From CAZCTC01 sp964501335 (GTDB lineage Bacteria; Chloroflexota; Anaerolineae; B4-G1; SLSP01): a stretch of DNA of 64,000 bases. Location of the stretch: the NCBI GenBank assembly GCA_964501335.1, contig CAZCTC010000032.1, positions 18,351-82,350 on the forward strand, in the 5' to 3' direction. A program made the position numbers and the translations under genes. Under the pieces are notes generated by a model. That model was not told the origin of the DNA, searched no databases, and was given only the letters and a program-made list of their open reading frames with translations. Every line of letters starts with the position of its first letter. Position 1 is the first letter of the stretch. Below, in pieces: positions 61,235 through 64,000 of the stretch.

Positions 61235-61253
61235 GCGCCGGGGTGGAATCTGG

Positions 61254-61495
61254 CTGGCCCTCATCCCCCCCTGGCCCCCCCTTCCCCCAATGAACGATTA
61301 TGGAAAGGCGCCGGGTTCCCGAATGATGATTTGTCTGTGGGGTGCTTCGCGAGGGGGGGAACAGAGATGCGATCCGTCGCGGGGCGGCTCTGGCCCCCTT
61401 CCCTCTCCCACAAAGCAGGCAACGAACGGGTTTGAAGGCAGCCTTGTGAGCGTGTTCGTTGGGAGAGGGAAGGGCTGGGGATGGGTGAGGGCCAG
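61254..61495. mobile_element. MITE-like palindromic element 2
   Basis: CTGGCCCTCATCCCC at the left and GGGATGGGTGAGGGCCAG at the right. The inner part is about 85-90% like element 3 by eye. A 75-base piece of its centre is repeated directly after it (61493-61568). Confidence 0.75.
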
Positions 61496-61571
61496 GGGGG
61501 AACAGAGATGCGATCCGTCGCGGGGCGGCTCTGGCTCCCTTCCCTCTCCCACAGAGCAGGCAGTGAACGGA

Positions 61572-61835
61572 TTAAACGTCCCGATGGACGATCCGGTTAA
61601 TGTCGTGAGTCAATTCCTGGTCAAGGGAATAGGCAACATAGCGCTGAGTACAGGCAGCAGCGGCAAAGGCCGTAAACAACGATCCGAAAATTTCAGCCAT
61701 ATGCTCCTGATGCTCCATCTGCGGGGTTCCAATGGCTTCCCGCGCAGCACAGTAACAGGTTTGCGCCAGATCCGCGCAGTCTTCAGGGGTCAGGCTGACG
61801 GTTACGATTCCGTGCAGGATTTGTTCGATTTTCAT
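61572..61835 (-). CDS. Small helical protein divergent from XRE gene
   Basis: 87 residues, four Cys, helical (SLTPEDCADLAQTCYCAAREAIG). GAGG before ATG 61835. A strong promoter on the minus strand (TTGACA at 61914-61909, 18 bases, TAAAAT at 61890-61885) overlaps an operator-like palindrome. Function unknown. Confidence 0.65.
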   Translation of the reverse strand: MKIEQILHGIVTVSLTPEDCADLAQTCYCAAREAIGTPQMEHQEHMAEIFGSLFTAFAAAACTQRYVAYSLDQELTHDINRIVHRDV

Positions 61836-61852
61836 GACAACCTCTTATTATT

Positions 61853-61975
61853 CCCTAATGGGGTTTACTTAGTTCCTTTAGGGAATTTTAACACACATCG
61901 GTATAAGTTGTCAACAGGGGAACAAGGTTTCCCCAATGGGCACAAAACAGGTGATAAAATCTCCCCTATGGGAAA
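61853..61975. promoter_or_regulatory. Divergent promoter region with four operator-like palindromes
   Basis: CCCTAATGGGG (61853), TTCCTTTAGGGAA (61873-61885), TTTCCCCAATGGG (61928) and TCTCCCCTATGGGAAA (61960-61975) share the form CCC-AnnGGG-like. The second covers the -10 of the leftward promoter; the fourth covers the start codon of the XRE gene. An extended -10 TGATAAAAT (61952-61960) lies 7 bases before that ATG. Confidence 0.65.
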
Positions 61976-62327
61976 CATTGATTTTGTCGAATGGTTGAAC
62001 AAAGAAATCGAACAACGTTTTTGGCGTCCGGCTGACTTAGCAAAAGCCGCCAATTTATATCCCTCAACAATTGCTAAAGTGTTAGCGCGGGACCGCCAAC
62101 CGGGACCAGAAGTCTGTCTGGCTATTGCAAAGGCACTCAAGATGCCACCTGAAGAAGTGTTCCGACAGGCCAATCTATTACCGCCTTTGCCTGAAAATGC
62201 AACTTTAAAACAAATTAACGAAGCTGCTGCAAGATTGACTGCCGAGGATCAACTTGTCGTGCTAAAGATTACGCAATCATTACTACAAATGTATAAATCG
62301 ACAGCAGATCCATCCGAAAGAAATTAG
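61968..62327 (+). CDS. XRE-family regulator 1 of restriction locus
   Basis: 119 residues. HTH: RPADLAKAANLYPSTIAKVLARDRQPGPEVCLAIAKAL. ATG 61968 has no ribosome site and lies at the predicted transcription start, so a leaderless message is likely; an operator-like palindrome covers it, consistent with self-repression. A controller of the restriction genes by position. Confidence 0.85.
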   Translation: MGNIDFVEWLNKEIEQRFWRPADLAKAANLYPSTIAKVLARDRQPGPEVCLAIAKALKMPPEEVFRQANLLPPLPENATLKQINEAAARLTAEDQLVVLKITQSLLQMYKSTADPSERN

Positions 62328-62407
62328 GATATATCGAACGGCACCAAACTGAAAAAGGAAAGTCCTGGCAAAATCCAAAAGCAAGCAATGGGGATAGTTT
62401 TTATAAG

Positions 62408-62442
62408 AAACCCCGGGCGGCAAAGGATAGCCTGGGGTTTTT
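62408..62442 (+). terminator. Terminator after XRE regulator 1
   Basis: AAACCCCGGGC (62408-62418) pairs with GCCTGGGGTTT (62430-62440), then TTG. The inner GGCAAAGGATAGCC recurs at the end of the next gene (62803-62816), so the second XRE gene is bracketed by a short direct repeat. Confidence 0.75.
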
Positions 62443-62463
62443 GTTGGAGCAGTGGGAGATCCA

Positions 62464-62814
62464 ATGCCAAGAGCAGAATTCGTCGAATTTATCGAAGATG
62501 AACTAAAAAAGCGGGGATGGAATTATTCTGACTTATCGCGTCAGGCAGGACTTCAATCCGGCACTCTCAGCAACATTATGAACAGCAACCGTAGACCAGG
62601 AGCTGAGTCCTGTAATGCAATTGCGAAAGCCCTGAAAGTACCGCCTTCTCTGGTTTTTGTTAAAGCTGGTTTGATGGACCCTGATCCACAATATGAAGAA
62701 ACCGAAAAAGTGTTAAGAGCCACCTCTTTGTTCAATCAGTTGAACGAGGATGAGAAAGAACAAACCATTGCTTACATGCAATTTCTAATTGAGCGGCGTC
62801 CTGGCAAAGGATAG
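62464..62814 (+). CDS. XRE-family regulator 2, homologue of element repressor
   Basis: 116 residues. FVEFIEDELKKRGWNYSDLS, GTLSNIMNSNRRPG and PPSLVFVKAGLMDPDP match the XRE gene at 31519 inside the element over most of the length. GGGAG precedes ATG 62464. It may share operators with, or have been exchanged with, the element's regulator. Confidence 0.86.
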   Translation: MPRAEFVEFIEDELKKRGWNYSDLSRQAGLQSGTLSNIMNSNRRPGAESCNAIAKALKVPPSLVFVKAGLMDPDPQYEETEKVLRATSLFNQLNEDEKEQTIAYMQFLIERRPGKG

Positions 62815-62840
62815 CCCGGGGATTTTGTTGGGCAGCGGGG

Positions 62841-63071
62841 CCGGCCCTCATCCCCCCCTGGCCCCCCCTTCCCCCAATGAACGATATGGAAAGGCGCATG
62901 GTTCCCGAATGATGATTTGTCCGTGGGGGAAGGGGGGGAAAACAGAGAACTGTCGCAGGGCGGCTCTGGCTCCCTTCCCTCTCCCACAGAGCAGGCAGCG
63001 AGCGGATTTGAAGGAAGCCCTGTGAGCGTGTTCGTTGGGAGAGGGAAGGGCTGGGGATGGGTGAGGGCCAG
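62841..63071. mobile_element. MITE-like palindromic element 3
   Basis: CCGGCCCTCATCCCC at the left and GGGATGGGTGAGGGCCAG at the right, internally similar to element 2. It sits between XRE regulator 2 and hsdS. Confidence 0.75.
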
Positions 63072-63124
63072 CAGCCGGCAACATAAAACAAAAAAGGGGC
63101 AGGGGTAAATACCCCGCCCGCTTC

Positions 63125-63994
63125 ATGGAGGTCAACTTGGACGAACTGGATAACGGGCTCCCGGCCCTGCCGGAGGGGTGGCGGTGGACGACGATTGGGG
63201 AAGTATGTCACTCTACACAATATGGATGGACTACCAGTGCCGCTAAATCTGGGAAGCTTAAACTATTAAGAACTACGGATATTACTTCTGGCTACATCAA
63301 CTGGGATACAGTCCCGTTCTGTGAAAATGAACCTAAAGAGAAAGATAAATACCTTTTACATGACGGAGACATCGTTGTTTCCCGAGCTGGATCTATTGGT
63401 TACAGTTATCTTATCAAAAAACCAGAATTATCTGTTTTTGCCTCCTATTTGATACGGTTTAGACCTCTTTTCAATATAGACAAGCATTATATGGCTTATT
63501 TCTTACAAAGCCCATTCTATTGGCAAGAAGTTTATGATCATCAAGTTGGCATAGCTGTTCCTAATATCAATGCTTCAAAACTGCGCCAAATCCCCTTTCC
63601 CCTCCCTCCCCTCCCCGAGCAGCAACGCATCGTCGAAATCATCGAAACGCACCTGACCCGCCTCGATGCCGGCGTGGCATCCCTGAAACGGGCCCAGGCC
63701 GGCTTGAAACGGTACCGCGCCTCCGTGCTCAAGGCCGCGTGTGAAGGAAAGCTGGTCACGACGGAGGCAGAGCTGGCCCGCGCTGAGAATCGGGACTACG
63801 AGCCGGCCGACCGGCTTTTGCAGCGGATTCTATCCGAGCGGCGGACACGGTGGGATACAGATCATCCGGGCAAACGATATGAGGAACCGTCAGGACCGGA
63901 TACGGCGGAGTTGGGGGCATTGCCGGAGGGGTGGATATGGACAAATCTAGCAGCCTGTCGGAGTGAAAAAATAGCGCGCCCGAGTATACTTTGA
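63125..63994 (+). pseudogene. hsdS: Type I restriction specificity subunit, truncated
   Basis: 289 codons. First target-recognition domain LPEGWRWTTIGEVC..., then PFPLPPLPEQQRIVEIIETHLTRLDAG and the central coiled coil, and the start of the second half (LGALPEGWIWTNLA). It then reads ACRSEKIARPSIL and stops, about 150-180 residues short of the usual length. The break at about 63,955 suggests an insertion. Start could be ATG 63125 or TTG 63137, which has GGAGG before it. Half-length HsdS can still dimerise in some systems, so loss of function is not certain. Confidence 0.8.
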
Positions 63995-64000
63995 CGTATG
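63955..64000. other. Possible end of an inserted element in hsdS
   Basis: From about CTGTCGGAGTGAAAAAATAG the sequence no longer fits HsdS and has the look of an insertion-sequence terminus. Only 45 bases are visible. Confidence 0.35.

Overview
The window looks like chromosomal DNA of a Chloroflexota (Chloroflexi) bacterium of the Anaerolineae/Caldilineae type. This is an inference from very large secreted proteins built of C-type-lectin and DUF11 repeats ending in a short 'LP-V' tail, from a dipeptide-type ABC transporter with a proline/threonine-rich lipoprotein, and from abundant dispersed palindromes. No rRNA is present to confirm it.

Left arm (1-29.2 kb). Two tandem, same-strand (minus) genes encode giant exported adhesin-like proteins. 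The first runs off the left edge (1-4180); the second is complete (5315-15061, 3248 codons). Both have the same 5' region, including a tiny leader ORF with an ideal Shine-Dalgarno and a conserved inverted repeat, and the DNA upstream of each shares a 254-bp identical block. Then come ung, a SanA/YdcF-like protein, an HD phosphohydrolase, a dipeptide/oligopeptide transporter (permease, binding lipoprotein, permease) whose last permease overlaps an M20 peptidase, a DMT transporter, small membrane proteins and a lipoprotein, a CelD/BcsL-type acyltransferase, prs and xth. Gene borders between 4.3 and 24.8 kb are littered with a family of about 110-bp repeats that end in a 16-bp perfect or near-perfect hairpin whose arms differ between copies but keep pairing.

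Integrated element (about 29.21-56.85 kb). A 27.6-kb integrative element sits in the 3' end of a tRNA-Arg(CCU) gene. A 13-bp direct repeat marks both junctions and 24-bp inverted arms flank the reconstructed attP. Order: large serine integrase, membrane-anchored Mrr-like nuclease and XRE repressor (minus strand); then on the plus strand an RHH regulator, about ten small overlapping unknown genes, a ParM-like actin with a ParR-like partner and a 44-bp palindrome, a Prim-Pol/D5-helicase replication protein, a 108-bp iteron-like repeat region, three polytopic glycosyltransferase/ligase genes, an FtsK/TraB-type translocase followed at once by an 8-bp repeat cluster, then a run of small membrane proteins, a CAP-domain exported protein, a 908-aa exported protein with a degenerate M23 domain and membrane tail, zinc-ribbon proteins, a YdjM-like hydrolase and a winged-helix/nuclease-fold (replication-relaxation-like) protein. 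The architecture resembles actinomycete AICEs (Prim-Pol replication, FtsK transfer, small spread proteins), but with a serine integrase, a partition system and a glycosyltransferase block. I regard this as the most interesting system in the window.

Right arm (56.9-64 kb). A type I restriction locus: an unknown TTG-started gene, hsdR, a membrane protein, a divergent 87-aa gene and XRE gene sharing four operator-like palindromes, a second XRE gene related to the element's repressor, and an hsdS cut off early in its second target-recognition half near the window edge. Three MITE-like palindromic elements of 230-240 bp lie between these genes. No hsdM is visible.
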